From: Georhizobium profundi
GTDB lineage: Bacteria; Pseudomonadota; Alphaproteobacteria; Rhizobiales; Rhizobiaceae
Reading direction: 5' to 3'
DNA length: 64,000 nucleotides
Assembly: GCF_003952725.1 (NCBI RefSeq)
Contig: NZ_CP032509.1
Coordinates: 620,001 to 684,000, forward strand
A program made the position numbers and the translations under genes. The notes under the pieces are model-generated. The model was not told the origin of the DNA, searched no databases, and saw only the letters and a list, made by a program, of their open reading frames with translations. Below are positions 19,654 through 30,235 of the stretch, in pieces (position 1 is the stretch's first letter; each line of letters opens with the position of its first letter).

Positions 19654-19737
19654 CGTTTGACACACTGCGCGACTATTGGGCGCAGGATGTTAGCGTTTCC
19701 GCGGCGGGAATCGGCGTTCTGCCTAGAGCCGAGGGTC

Positions 19738-19766
19738 TTGCTCTTGGCTCAGCTAATCCTCATATT
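19738..19766 (+). promoter_or_regulatory. Predicted sigma-70 promoter of the ybhL-type gene
   Basis: TTGCTC (19738-19743) and CATATT (19761-19766) are separated by 17 bases, close to the rhizobial housekeeping pattern. Predicted transcription would start near 19773, just before the structured leader. A partial inverted repeat (GAGCC 19726-19730 with GGCTC 19746-19750) overlaps the -35 element. Confidence 0.45.
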
Positions 19767-19772
19767 ATCCAC

Positions 19773-19850
19773 AGGCATGCTGGAGCCCCGCAGCGGCGCC
19801 TGGGTTGGTCGATGACACGACCCGACACCGTTTCACTTCCGGGGCTTTGA
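19773..19850 (+). ncRNA. Candidate ybhL leader RNA (cis-regulatory)
   Basis: The leader of the BI-1/YbhL gene folds into an outer stem AGCCCCG (19784-19790) with CGGGGCT (19840-19846) enclosing a hairpin GGTCG (19807-19811) with CGACC (19818-19822). A conserved RNA motif named ybhL was described by comparative genomics upstream of this gene family in Rhizobiales, and both position and size fit. I matched this by location and pairing only, not to a covariance model. Confidence 0.5.
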
Positions 19851-19861
19851 AAGAGGAAACT

Positions 19862-20596
19862 ATGGCTGACCTTCGTAACTACCAGACCCGCTCGGCCCCG
19901 GCCGGGATGCAGGCCGGAGCTGCGATCGACCAGGGCCTGCGCAGCTACATGCTTCGCGTCTACAATCTGATGGCCCTCGGACTGGCGATCACGGGTGTTG
20001 CTGCCTATGCGACATTCGCATTGGCACAGAGCAATCCTGCGTTTGCGCAACTCATGTATGCCAGCCCGCTGCGCTGGGTCGTGATGCTCGCTCCGCTGGC
20101 GCTCGTCTTCTTCCTGAGCTTCCGCATTCAGAACATGAGCGTCAGTGCGGCGCAGACCACGTTCTGGATCTACTCGGCCGTCATGGGCCTGTCTCTATCG
20201 TCGATCTTCCTGGTCTTCACGGGCCAGAGCATCGTACAGACATTCTTCATCACCGCCGCATCGTTCGGCGCACTGTCGCTTTACGGCTACACGACGAAGC
20301 GCGATCTGTCAGGCATGGGTTCGTTCCTTTTCATGGGCTTGATCGGTCTGATCATCGCCATGGTCGTGAACATCTTCCTTGCTTCGAGCGCTCTGCAGTT
20401 CGCGATCTCGGCAATCGGCGTCCTGATCTTCGCAGGCCTGACGGCTTACGATACGCAGGAAATCAAGACGATGTACTATGAAGGCGACTCAAGCGATGCC
20501 GCCGGCCGCAAGGCCATCATGGGTGCGCTTCGCCTGTACCTCGACTTCATCAACATGTTCATGTTCCTGCTGCAGTTCATGGGCAACCGCGAATAA
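19862..20596 (+). CDS. ybhL: Bax inhibitor-1/YccA family membrane protein (YbhL-type)
   Basis: A 244-residue integral membrane protein with seven hydrophobic segments, ending GNRE. The family shows calcium-leak or membrane-stress roles in some bacteria; YccA interacts with the FtsH protease in E. coli. The conserved C-terminal YDTQEIKTMYYEGD and ALRLYLDFINMF segments are present. The frame is open 19 codons upstream, but AGAGGAAA precedes ATG 19862. It has its own promoter, leader and terminator, so it is regulated independently of ybbAP. Confidence 0.9.
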   Translation: MADLRNYQTRSAPAGMQAGAAIDQGLRSYMLRVYNLMALGLAITGVAAYATFALAQSNPAFAQLMYASPLRWVVMLAPLALVFFLSFRIQNMSVSAAQTTFWIYSAVMGLSLSSIFLVFTGQSIVQTFFITAASFGALSLYGYTTKRDLSGMGSFLFMGLIGLIIAMVVNIFLASSALQFAISAIGVLIFAGLTAYDTQEIKTMYYEGDSSDAAGRKAIMGALRLYLDFINMFMFLLQFMGNRE

Positions 20597-20618
20597 GCAG
20601 AACACGGATAGGTGTTTC

Positions 20619-20648
20619 GAAAGGGCGGCCTGCGGGTCGCCCTTTTTC
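20619..20648 (+). terminator. Intrinsic terminator of ybhL
   Basis: AAGGGCG (20621-20627) pairs with CGCCCTT (20638-20644), with extra inner pairs, followed by a T-run. It lies 25 bases after the stop codon. Confidence 0.8.
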
Positions 20649-20735
20649 GTTGCGGGATCGTCATCATGCGCGCTGGTATCAGACCTGAAGCTAGGCTATC
20701 TGGCGAGCGAAACCGAACGCGATGGTGCTTGCCCC

Positions 20736-21305
20736 ATGTCTTTCTCAATCCGTCCCGCCACGTCCGCCGATCTCGATGCGATCACCGCAATCTATCGGGA
20801 GAATGTGCAGAACGGCACGGCAACCTACGAGCTTGATGCGCCCGATCGCACCGAGATGGAACGTCGGTTTTCAACGATCACGGGCAAGGGATACCCCTAT
20901 CTCGCGGCAGAAGGAGCCGACGGGGCCTTGATCGGCTACGCCTATGCATCCGCTTTCCGGGACAGACCGGCCTATTCGTGGCTGGTTGAGGATTCCATCT
21001 ATCTCGCACCAGAGGCGCGCGGGCAGGGTCTGGGCAAGGCCCTGCTCGCAGACCTGCTGTCGCGGACCGAGGCGCTTGGGTTCCGGCAGATGGTTGCAGT
21101 GATCGGCGGTGCCCATCCCGCATCGGTCGCCGTGCACCGTGCCTGTGGCTTCGACTTGATCGGCACGATGCCAGGCACAGGTTTCAAATTCGGCCGATGG
21201 CTGGATACCGTCATCATGCAGAAGGCGCTGGGCGCGGGTAACGAAACGCCGGCGGATTTGACGCGCTATCCGGGCACGCTGGCGAACGGCATCGCTGGTC
21301 GGTGA
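20736..21305 (+). CDS. GNAT N-acetyltransferase, phosphinothricin/methionine sulfone acetyltransferase type
   Basis: A 189-residue cytoplasmic acetyltransferase close to the Pat/Bar/MnaT group. Typical segments are IRPATSADLDAITAIY, YSWLVEDSIYLAPEARGQGLGKALL (acetyl-CoA loop RGQGLG) and VAVHRACGF. Members acetylate glutamate-like analogues such as phosphinothricin or methionine sulfoximine, and in rhizobia usually serve as housekeeping detoxifiers. The frame is open upstream, overlapping ybhL, but ATG 20736 begins the conserved N-terminus. Exact substrate uncertain. Confidence 0.88.
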   Translation: MSFSIRPATSADLDAITAIYRENVQNGTATYELDAPDRTEMERRFSTITGKGYPYLAAEGADGALIGYAYASAFRDRPAYSWLVEDSIYLAPEARGQGLGKALLADLLSRTEALGFRQMVAVIGGAHPASVAVHRACGFDLIGTMPGTGFKFGRWLDTVIMQKALGAGNETPADLTRYPGTLANGIAGR

Positions 21306-21325
21306 GATATATGACGGCTCGACGG

Positions 21326-21697
21326 TTAGATACCGACGAGCTTCGGCTTCTTGTCGAGCACGCGCAGCACGGTTTCCAGTTCGTGGCCGCGCTTCAGAAT
21401 CATACCATTGGCCGCAACGACGCTGAACGCTCCCTGTCGACGGGCATTCTTCGGGCATTTTTCGATCCGGTAGAGCGGGACCTCACTTGTGCGTCGAAAT
21501 GCGGAAAATACGGCCTTCTCGCGAAGATGGTCGAGCGCGTAATCGCGCCACTCTCCGGACGCAACCATGCGGCCATAGAGTCTCAGGATCGTATCGAGTT
21601 CGCGGCGATTGAAGGTGACGGGAAGAGGCTCGGCGCCGCTTTTGTAATCCGTCATATGGACGATGTTTGCGCCCTGTTCTGGCACGTGATCCGTCAT
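21326..21697 (-). CDS. DUF2794 protein
   Basis: A 123-residue protein of DUF2794, a family found almost only in alphaproteobacteria. The conserved body VTFNRRELDTILRLYGRMVASGEWRDYALD is followed by FSAFRRTSEVPLYRIEK. AGGAGA precedes ATG 21697. No enzymatic motif or membrane segment is visible and no function is known. It is transcribed away from the candidate sRNA region. Confidence 0.85.
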   Translation of the reverse strand: MTDHVPEQGANIVHMTDYKSGAEPLPVTFNRRELDTILRLYGRMVASGEWRDYALDHLREKAVFSAFRRTSEVPLYRIEKCPKNARRQGAFSVVAANGMILKRGHELETVLRVLDKKPKLVGI

Positions 21698-21821
21698 CGG
21701 GTCTCCTGGGATTTCCGACCTTGGGCATGACAACCGTGTGACAGTTTGCCTGCCGGCTGCCGAAATGCAAGGAAAAGAAAGCGTTAAAAGGCCGATCACG
21801 AAAGGCGACCGTGCGCGTTAC

Positions 21822-21845
21822 CAAGTGAACCGAAACGGTTACTTG
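21822..21845. promoter_or_regulatory. Operator-like imperfect palindrome
   Basis: CAAGTGAACCG (21822-21832) and CGGTTACTTG (21836-21845) are inverted copies with a three-base centre and a single extra base in the left arm. Size and sequence style are those of a TetR-type operator. No TetR gene is adjacent. It lies between DUF2794 and the candidate sRNA and could control either. Confidence 0.35.
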
Positions 21846-21904
21846 AGCGGGTTTTGGCCGCAATTGGGCCGCACCGATGCCCGAATTGGAGACGAGATTC
21901 CGAT

Positions 21905-22028
21905 CGTTGCCTCAGACGGCTCGGTCCGGTGACTTTCGAATTCAAAGCCCCCCAGCCCCTCGAAACCGCTGGGCCGAGCCAACTCCCTGATGCAGCATTC
22001 GAAAAGGTCGCTTCGGCGACCTTTTTTT
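21905..22028 (+). ncRNA. Candidate trans-acting small RNA with C-rich loop
   Basis: A long hairpin pairs 21918-21931 with 21967-21980 (14 contiguous pairs, three of them G-U), then 21934-21939 with 21960-21965 (6 pairs). The 20-base apical loop (21940-21959) carries runs of six and four C. A single-stranded stretch with CTCCCT follows, then a 10-bp intrinsic terminator with a TTCG tetraloop and seven T (22002-22028). C-rich loops that bind Shine-Dalgarno sequences are a known feature of alphaproteobacterial sRNAs. The 5-prime end is not defined. The surrounding 357-base gap (21698-22054) has no credible protein gene. Confidence 0.45.
22002..22028. terminator. TTCG-loop intrinsic terminator
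   Basis: AAAAGGTCGC (22002-22011), loop TTCG, GCGACCTTTT (22016-22025), T-run to 22028 on the plus strand. On the minus strand the stem is followed by TTTT, so it may also serve the DUF1223 gene whose stop is at 22055. Confidence 0.85.
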
Positions 22029-22054
22029 GTGTCCGCTCTTCCTGAGGAATGCTC

Positions 22055-22819
22055 TCAATCAGTTCTTGCAGAAGGCTCGATGAGCGCTGCACCGATAATC
22101 GCGCCGGGCGCGCGGCCGTTCACCATTCTCTGCAGCAGGATTGCGCCATTCCGGTTGACCCAGTCGTCGATCATCATGGCGGGCAAGGTGATGCGCTCGG
22201 CGTCGCCCTTCCAGACACCAACGATCTGAAGTTCGCGTACGCTGTTCACGTAGGTGTAGCTTGCGCCATCGTTTTCGCCGGCCTCGATCGGCACGGTGTT
22301 CTCGCGATCGAAGACGACGAGCACCACATGGGCCTTTCCTTCGCCCTCGCCGACATCGATGACGAGCGTATCGTCATCATGGGCGACGTCGACGTCGACC
22401 ACGAGGCCGCGGCCGTCGCGCTCCATCGCGGAAAGGGTGGTGTCGATATGCCCGCGCGAGGCGCCATTGACGTGGTCGCGGCCATTGAGAACGGCCTGGG
22501 GAGTGTAAACGCTCTTGCGCTCGAAGGTCGTTGCATAGGCCTTTTGGCGCGCGGTGTTTTCCGGCGAGGCCAGCGTGTCCTTCCAGCCGAGATAATTCCA
22601 GTAGTCGACATGATAGGCGAGTGCGATCACGTCGCCTTCTTCGGCCAGATCGGCGAGCACGGCATCTGCCGGCGGGCAGGAGGAGCATCCCTGGCTTGTG
22701 AAGAGCTCGACGACACCCAGCGGCTTGTCGCCTGCTATGGTGGCGGTTGGGCAGACGGCGAGCGACAGAAGCAGCAGCGCCGGCGCAATCTTCGATCTGA
22801 CCATCATCAACTTGACCAT
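22055..22819 (-). CDS. DUF1223 secreted thioredoxin-like protein
   Basis: A 254-residue exported protein of family DUF1223. An N-terminal signal peptide ends near TATIAGD. The mature part opens with VVELFTSQGCSSCPPAD, a thioredoxin-like active site with Cys45 and Cys48, and continues with DYWNYLGWKDTLASPENTARQ, a family hallmark. Function is unknown; a periplasmic redox role is inferred. Several in-frame starts exist (22885, 22834, 22819, 22807, 22804); 22819 keeps a good signal peptide but no Shine-Dalgarno settles it. Confidence 0.85.
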   Translation of the reverse strand: MVKLMMVRSKIAPALLLLSLAVCPTATIAGDKPLGVVELFTSQGCSSCPPADAVLADLAEEGDVIALAYHVDYWNYLGWKDTLASPENTARQKAYATTFERKSVYTPQAVLNGRDHVNGASRGHIDTTLSAMERDGRGLVVDVDVAHDDDTLVIDVGEGEGKAHVVLVVFDRENTVPIEAGENDGASYTYVNSVRELQIVGVWKGDAERITLPAMMIDDWVNRNGAILLQRMVNGRAPGAIIGAALIEPSARTD

Positions 22820-22920
22820 TCTGGCGCACGCCATGGCGCATATGGCCCGAAACTGTCGATCACGGGTCCTTCTTGCGCTGTCCATCCGTTAAAAACGCTA
22901 CAGGCCGCGCAGATCAAGCA

Positions 22921-22940
22921 AAAGTCACGTTCGAGTGACG
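22921..22940 (-). terminator. Probable acnA terminator
   Basis: On the minus strand GTCAC and GTGAC (22936-22940 with 22925-22929) form a 5-bp stem followed by TTTT. Two further hairpins precede it behind acnA: 22946-22970 (7 bp, CGCCCCG/CGGGGCG) and 22989-23009 (7 bp, GAGGCCG/CGGCCTC). Confidence 0.4.
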
Positions 22941-23027
22941 CGCGCGCCCCGAATTTTTGATCCGGGGCGGACATCGAAGTCGAAGCTCGAGGCCGCACTG
23001 CACGGCCTCAAGCGGATTCAAGCAGTA

Positions 23028-25718
<2,691 letters not shown>

Positions 25719-26017
25719 GTGAAACCCCGTCTTCGTCTGATCAGCCGAAGCTGCCGGGCGAACGCCTATACGCTTGATCCCGCGAGGGGATGCGTGAGGA
25801 TGCGGGTACGGTCATTTCCGCTGTCCGCCCGTGATCGTGAATGCCTTCCGGCAGATCATGTTCGGCGCAAGGATGGTGATCACGCCGACCGCTGGCGTGG
25901 TTGCAGGCCTTATAGATAATTTCTATGAAGGGTTCCAGTGCATCGGGGCAAAATGCGACGGATTTCGCAGCCACGCCGCAAGCTGCCCTCACGGGCAATT
26001 TCGCCCAGGGGAAAAGC

Positions 26018-26638
26018 ATGCGGCTGATCGCCGAAAGACTGACGGCAAGCCGGGGAAGTGAGCCGATTTTCGCGGATCTGTCGCTGACAGTCGAGGCGGG
26101 CGAAGCGCTGATCGTGACGGGTCCGAACGGCATCGGCAAGTCCACGCTGCTCAAGGTCATCGCCGGGTTGCTCAAGGCTGATTCGGGAATCGTGACGTTG
26201 GACGGCGGCCCGCAAGAGGCAGAGACGCTTGCCGAAGCCTGCCATTATCTTGGCCATCGCAACGGCATGAAGCGCGAACTGACGGTGGCCGAAAATCTGG
26301 GCTTCTGGCAACGCTTCATGGCAGCGCCTGCGCTTGGTGTCGAAGAGGCGGCAGATGCGGTCGGGCTCGCAACAGTTCTCTCGTTGCCTTACGGATATCT
26401 TTCCGCCGGCCAGCAGCGCCGGATCGCGATGGCGCGGCTTCTCGTCTCGCATCGCCCGATCTGGATCCTCGATGAACCGACCGCCGCACTGGATGTTGCT
26501 TCGGAAGCGCGATTCGGCGGCATGGTGGAGGCCCATCTTCGAACGGGAGGGCTGGCTCTCATCGCCACGCACCAGCCCCTCGCGATCTCGACGCAGCGCG
26601 AATTTGCCATGACGCCAGGCCTCACGGTGAGCGCATGA
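26018..26638 (+). CDS. ccmA: Haem exporter ATP-binding protein CcmA
   Basis: A 206-residue ABC ATPase for cytochrome c maturation. It powers CcmBC-dependent release of haem-loaded CcmE. Walker A GPNGIGKST is at residues 35-43, with the unusual signature SAGQQRR and Walker B WILDEPT. The frame is open 31 codons further upstream, but AGGGGAAAAG precedes ATG 26018, where the family starts. It overlaps ccmB (ATGA). The 299-base gap to acnA (25719-26017) should hold both divergent promoters; I found no clear hexamers. Confidence 0.93.
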   Translation: MRLIAERLTASRGSEPIFADLSLTVEAGEALIVTGPNGIGKSTLLKVIAGLLKADSGIVTLDGGPQEAETLAEACHYLGHRNGMKRELTVAENLGFWQRFMAAPALGVEEAADAVGLATVLSLPYGYLSAGQQRRIAMARLLVSHRPIWILDEPTAALDVASEARFGGMVEAHLRTGGLALIATHQPLAISTQREFAMTPGLTVSA

Positions 26639-27294
26639 GAGCGTTGATCCTGCGCGACATCCGGCTCGGCATCCGTGCAGGAGGCGGGGCGCTTATCGGC
26701 GTGTTGTTCTTCCTGACTGTCATTGCCGTGGTGCCCTTCGGCGTGGGGCCGGATCTCAACCTTCTCGCCCGCATCGGGCCGGCAATGCTCTGGATTGGCG
26801 CGCTTCTCGCCTCGCTTCTCGGCCTGGACCGGCTGTTCCAGGCCGATCGCGAGGATGGCGCGCTGGATATCCTGCTGATGCAGGAGCATCCGCTGATGCT
26901 GACGGTCTTCTCCAAATGCCTGGCACACTGGATCGCAACCGGCCTGCCGCTGGTGCTCGCTGCGCCGCTTCTCGCGCTCTTCATGAATGTCGAGCCGCTG
27001 GCGATCGGCGCTGCGACCCTGACGCTGGCCGTCGGCACCCCGGCGATCACCTTCATCGGCGCAGTCGGCGCCGCTGTCGCCGTGTCGCTGCCGCGGGGCG
27101 GCCTCCTGGTTTCCATCCTCGTGCTGCCACTCACCGTGCCGGTCCTCGTTTTCGGCGTGAGTGCCATCTATGCGGCGGTGGAGGAGCCGGCACCTTTCAT
27201 GCCGCCTTTCCTCATTCTTGCTGCGATCACGTTGTTCTTTGCAGTGCTGGGGCCGCTTGCCGCCGCTGCGGCATTGCGCGCATCGACCGACTGA
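26635..27294 (+). CDS. ccmB: Haem exporter permease CcmB
   Basis: A 219-residue inner-membrane protein with six hydrophobic segments. Diagnostic are the early ALILRDIRLGIRAGGG, the cytoplasmic loop GLDRLFQADREDGALDILLMQ and the HPLMLTVFSKCLAHW stretch. It is the membrane partner of CcmA. Start overlaps the ccmA stop. ccmC follows after 47 bases in the same operon. Confidence 0.93.
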   Translation: MRALILRDIRLGIRAGGGALIGVLFFLTVIAVVPFGVGPDLNLLARIGPAMLWIGALLASLLGLDRLFQADREDGALDILLMQEHPLMLTVFSKCLAHWIATGLPLVLAAPLLALFMNVEPLAIGAATLTLAVGTPAITFIGAVGAAVAVSLPRGGLLVSILVLPLTVPVLVFGVSAIYAAVEEPAPFMPPFLILAAITLFFAVLGPLAAAAALRASTD

Positions 27295-27341
27295 GCCGGG
27301 CGCGTTGCCGCCTGTCACGATCCGCGATATGAGTTTCAGGA

Positions 27342-28094
27342 ATGAGCGACACGAGCCTATCCATCGGACGCATCGGCGATCTGGCAAACCCCACCCGGTT
27401 TCTTGCCTTGGCGGGGCGATTGTTGCCATGGCTTGCCGGGTTGACCCTCCTCGTTGCCGTGATCGGCCTCTGGATGAGCTTTGAGGCCCCTGAAGACTAT
27501 CAGCAGGGCGCGACCATCCGCATCATGTTCATCCATGTGCCTTCGGCCTGGCTTGCGATGATGTGCTACACGGTGATGGCGGCTTCCGCGATCGGCACGC
27601 TCGTCTGGCGTCATCCCCTCGCAGACGTTTCAGCGCGCGCGGCCGCTCCGATCGGCGCAGCGTTTACCGTACTGGCGCTCGTCACCGGCTCGCTCTGGGG
27701 CAAGCCCATGTGGGGAACCTGGTGGGTCTGGGACGCGCGGCTGACTTCGGTCTTCGTTCTGCTTCTTATGTATCTCGGGCTGATCGCCCTGCAGCGGGCG
27801 ATGGACGATCCGACGAAGTCGGCGCGGCTCTCGGCGATCCTGATCCTCGTCGGTTTCATCAACATCCCGATCATCAAGTTCTCGGTCGACTGGTGGAACA
27901 CGTTGCACCAGCCGGCGAGCGTGGTGCGGCTCGACGGACCGACGATCCACCCGTCGATGCTCTATCCGCTGCTGGTCATGGCGGTCGCCTTCACGCTTCT
28001 GTTCTTCACGCTGCATCTTGCCGCCATGCGCAACGAGATCTGGCGCCGTCGCGTGGCGGCCTTGCGCCGCCAAGTGGCACGGCAGGCGGCCTGA
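27342..28094 (+). CDS. ccmC: Haem-handling protein CcmC
   Basis: A 250-residue inner-membrane protein with six helices and the tryptophan-rich haem-binding motif WGTWWVWDARLTS in its second periplasmic loop. Conserved histidines lie in FIHVPSAW and the WWNTLHQPAS segment. CcmC loads haem onto the chaperone CcmE. Length is standard. Next in order are ccmD and ccmG; ccmE, F and H are not in the window, as in other Rhizobiales where they form a separate locus. Confidence 0.94.
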   Translation: MSDTSLSIGRIGDLANPTRFLALAGRLLPWLAGLTLLVAVIGLWMSFEAPEDYQQGATIRIMFIHVPSAWLAMMCYTVMAASAIGTLVWRHPLADVSARAAAPIGAAFTVLALVTGSLWGKPMWGTWWVWDARLTSVFVLLLMYLGLIALQRAMDDPTKSARLSAILILVGFINIPIIKFSVDWWNTLHQPASVVRLDGPTIHPSMLYPLLVMAVAFTLLFFTLHLAAMRNEIWRRRVAALRRQVARQAA

Positions 28095-28103
28095 GGCGGG
28101 ATC

Positions 28104-28274
28104 ATGCAGTATTTCGGGTTCATCTTCGCGTCCTACGCCATCACTGCCCTCGTTCTGGGCGCCCTGATCGCGTGGGTGATCCTCGACCATCGCGGTCGGC
28201 GCGCCGAACTGGCGGCGCTCGAAGCGCAGGGCGTTCGCAGGCGCTCCGATCGGGTCAGCGAGAGCAGCCGATGA
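28104..28274 (+). CDS. ccmD: Haem exporter subunit CcmD
   Basis: A 56-residue single-span membrane protein. Translation gives an N-terminal MQYFGFIFASYAITALV, a helix to about residue 27, then the basic stretch DHRGRRAELAALEAQG typical of CcmD. CcmD stabilises the CcmABC-CcmE complex. It starts 9 bases after ccmC and its stop overlaps the ccmG start (ATGA). Confidence 0.88.
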   Translation: MQYFGFIFASYAITALVLGALIAWVILDHRGRRAELAALEAQGVRRRSDRVSESSR

Positions 28275-28885
28275 GCGAGACCCCGATCGAGGAACGCGAA
28301 GAGGCGGTCGGTCAGGCCAAGCGCAACAACGCACGCGCCCGACTGATCGCGCTGTTGCCGCTGCTCATATTCGGCGCATTGGCGGCAGTCTTTCTCGGGC
28401 AATTGCTGTCCGGCCGCGATGCTTCGGTCATACCATCGGCGCTGGTCGGTCAGCCGGCGCCTGTGCTCGATCTTCCGGAACTCGCGGGCCTGACGCGCGA
28501 TGGCGCGCCGGTGCCCGCGCTGACCAACGCCGCGCTGGATGGGCAACTGACCCTCGTCAATGTCTGGGCATCCTGGTGCGTGCCGTGCCGGCAGGAACAT
28601 CCGCTCCTGATGGAGCTTGCCGCGCAGGAAGATATCCAGGTCGTGGGCATCAATTACAAGGACCAGAACGAAAACGCGATCCGCTTCCTTGGCGAGCTCG
28701 GCAACCCCTACGATGCCGTTGGCGTGGACGACAATGGACGCACCGCGATCGACTGGGGCGTCTATGGCGTGCCCGAGAGCTATCTCGTCGGGCCAGATGG
28801 CACGATCCTCTACAAGAAGGTCGGCCCGTTCTCGCCGGAAACCTATCTGACCGAACTGCTGCCGGCGATCGACGCGGCGCGGTAA
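28271..28885 (+). CDS. ccmG: Thiol:disulfide interchange protein CcmG (DsbE/CycY)
   Basis: A 204-residue membrane-anchored periplasmic thioredoxin. One N-terminal helix (about 25-46) is followed by a thioredoxin domain with active site WASWCVPCRQEHP (Cys103, Cys106) and the CcmG-specific GVDDNGRTAIDWGVYGVPESYLV. It keeps apocytochrome c thiols reduced for haem ligation. ATG 28271 overlaps ccmD. It ends 16 bases from the convergent parE stop. Confidence 0.94.
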   Translation: MSETPIEEREEAVGQAKRNNARARLIALLPLLIFGALAAVFLGQLLSGRDASVIPSALVGQPAPVLDLPELAGLTRDGAPVPALTNAALDGQLTLVNVWASWCVPCRQEHPLLMELAAQEDIQVVGINYKDQNENAIRFLGELGNPYDAVGVDDNGRTAIDWGVYGVPESYLVGPDGTILYKKVGPFSPETYLTELLPAIDAAR

Positions 28886-28901
28886 GCCCCGGTTCACAGT
28901 C

Positions 28902-29192
28902 TCAGAGATGGCGGTTCACATCCATCCGCTGATGCAGGATGCGCAGGACGATGAGGTGTTCCTCGTTTCTCTCCCGAAAAAAGATCACGTGCGATCCGAC
29001 ATTCGTTTTGCGGTAGCCCTCCCGGATGTCGACTGGCCTTGTCATCTGCTGACCCGACGCCACCGATAAACAGGCATCACGCAGCAACTGAACATACGTG
29101 ACTGCCTGGCTGGTGCCCCAGCGTTCCTCGGTATAGTGCCAGATGCTGTCGAGGTCGCGCTTGGCGGCTGGGGAGAATTGAATGGACTTCAA
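28902..29192 (-). CDS. parE: ParE/RelE family toxin
   Basis: A 96-residue type II toxin of the ParE/RelE superfamily. The opening IQFSPAAKRDLDSIWHYTEERWG and the later YRKTNVGSHVIFFRERNEEHLIVLRILHQRMD are the family pattern. ParE toxins poison DNA gyrase while RelE relatives cut mRNA; sequence style favours ParE. Its start overlaps the antitoxin stop by four bases, the usual antitoxin-first order. It is the last gene of the leftward dapF-ftsY-ispZ run. Confidence 0.88.
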   Translation of the reverse strand: MKSIQFSPAAKRDLDSIWHYTEERWGTSQAVTYVQLLRDACLSVASGQQMTRPVDIREGYRKTNVGSHVIFFRERNEEHLIVLRILHQRMDVNRHL

Positions 29193-29422
29193 CGAGTGTA
29201 CGGAGAGATCTTGCCGGCGATAAAATCATCGAAGTCAAAAACTTCGGGCGGCCCTGAGTTCTCGCCTTCCATCAAAGCATCCTCAAGCGCTTTCACCTTC
29301 GCTTCATGCTGCTCGAGCAGGCGAAGACCGTCACGAAGAACATCGTCCGGCGACCGGTACCGACCAGACGCCAACTGGGCTTCGACGAAACCATCGAAAT
29401 GCTTGCCAAGCGATACCGCCAT
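29189..29422 (-). CDS. parD: ParD family antitoxin
   Basis: A 77-residue ribbon-helix-helix (CopG-like) antitoxin. The N-terminal DNA-binding part VSLGKHFDGFVEAQLASGRYRSPDDVLRDGLRLLEQHE is the ParD pattern. The acidic C-terminus (EVFDFDDFIAGK) should wrap the toxin. ATG 29422 is preceded by GCGGAG. It lies 62 bases downstream of ispZ and probably autoregulates through sites in that gap. Confidence 0.88.
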   Translation of the reverse strand: MAVSLGKHFDGFVEAQLASGRYRSPDDVLRDGLRLLEQHEAKVKALEDALMEGENSGPPEVFDFDDFIAGKISPYTR

Positions 29423-29484
29423 GGGAACATCTCCGCGTTCAGATTGAGTGAAGCTAGATCGGAACGACGGCTGCTTCAACCCGA

Positions 29485-30162
29485 TCACCCCTCCGTCGGC
29501 TTCTCCATGGCCTTTTCGACTGTCTGCTCCTTCGGCTCCAGCGAGTGGCGCATGATCAAGGGCATTTGGGCCATGGTGAAGGCGATGGTGATCGGCATCG
29601 TTCCCCAGACCTTGAAAGCAACCCAGAAATCGGTCGAAAATGCGCGCCAGACGACTTCGTTGAGGACTGCGAGGAACAGGAAAAACACGCCCCACCGCAA
29701 CGTCAGCTTGCGCCAGCCCTCACTGTCGAGCTTGAAGGCGCTGTCGAAGACATAGCCCAGCAGAGATTTGCCGAAGTACAGACCGCCAAGCAGGATTGCT
29801 CCGAACATCGTGTTCACGATGGTCGGCTTCATCTTGATGAAGGTTTCGTTCTGCAGATAGAGCGTCAGCGCGCCGAAGATGAAGACAACGACGCCGGAGA
29901 TCAGCGGCATCATCGGCACGGTGCGCAGCAGCAGCCAGGATACTGTCAGCGAGACGGCCGTCGCGACCATGAAGAGCCCGGTCGCGATGAAGATTGGATC
30001 GCCGAGATCGGCCAGCATCGGGAATGTGGAGGCCAGCCACTCGCCGCGCGAGTTGGCGAAGAAGAAGACGAGCAGCGGGCCGAGCTCGAGCACGAGCTTG
30101 AGGAGCGGGTGCGGTTCGGCCTTCTTGGCCGGTGCCACGGGTTCGATCGGTTCAACGCTCAT
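29485..30162 (-). CDS. ispZ: Septation protein A / intracellular septation inner-membrane protein
   Basis: A 225-residue YciB/IspZ family membrane protein with about six hydrophobic segments. Motifs include [50 protein letters not shown] and [10 protein letters not shown]. The family affects septation and envelope integrity. ATG 30162, with AGAGGA upstream, is preferred over an in-frame start ten codons earlier. It follows ftsY by 73 bases, a conserved order in Rhizobiales. Confidence 0.9.
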   Translation of the reverse strand: MSVEPIEPVAPAKKAEPHPLLKLVLELGPLLVFFFANSRGEWLASTFPMLADLGDPIFIATGLFMVATAVSLTVSWLLLRTVPMMPLISGVVVFIFGALTLYLQNETFIKMKPTIVNTMFGAILLGGLYFGKSLLGYVFDSAFKLDSEGWRKLTLRWGVFFLFLAVLNEVVWRAFSTDFWVAFKVWGTMPITIAFTMAQMPLIMRHSLEPKEQTVEKAMEKPTEG

Positions 30163-30235
30163 GCAGTCCTCTTCATTCCTGATGCCCGTCATCGTCTACA
30201 ACGTCATGATGCTGAAGTGATGGCACGAACGCACT

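Noticed and set aside
21738..21932. 64-codon plus-strand frame before the candidate sRNA
   Set aside because: No ribosome-binding site, crosses the operator-like palindrome and runs into the sRNA stem; composition not protein-like.
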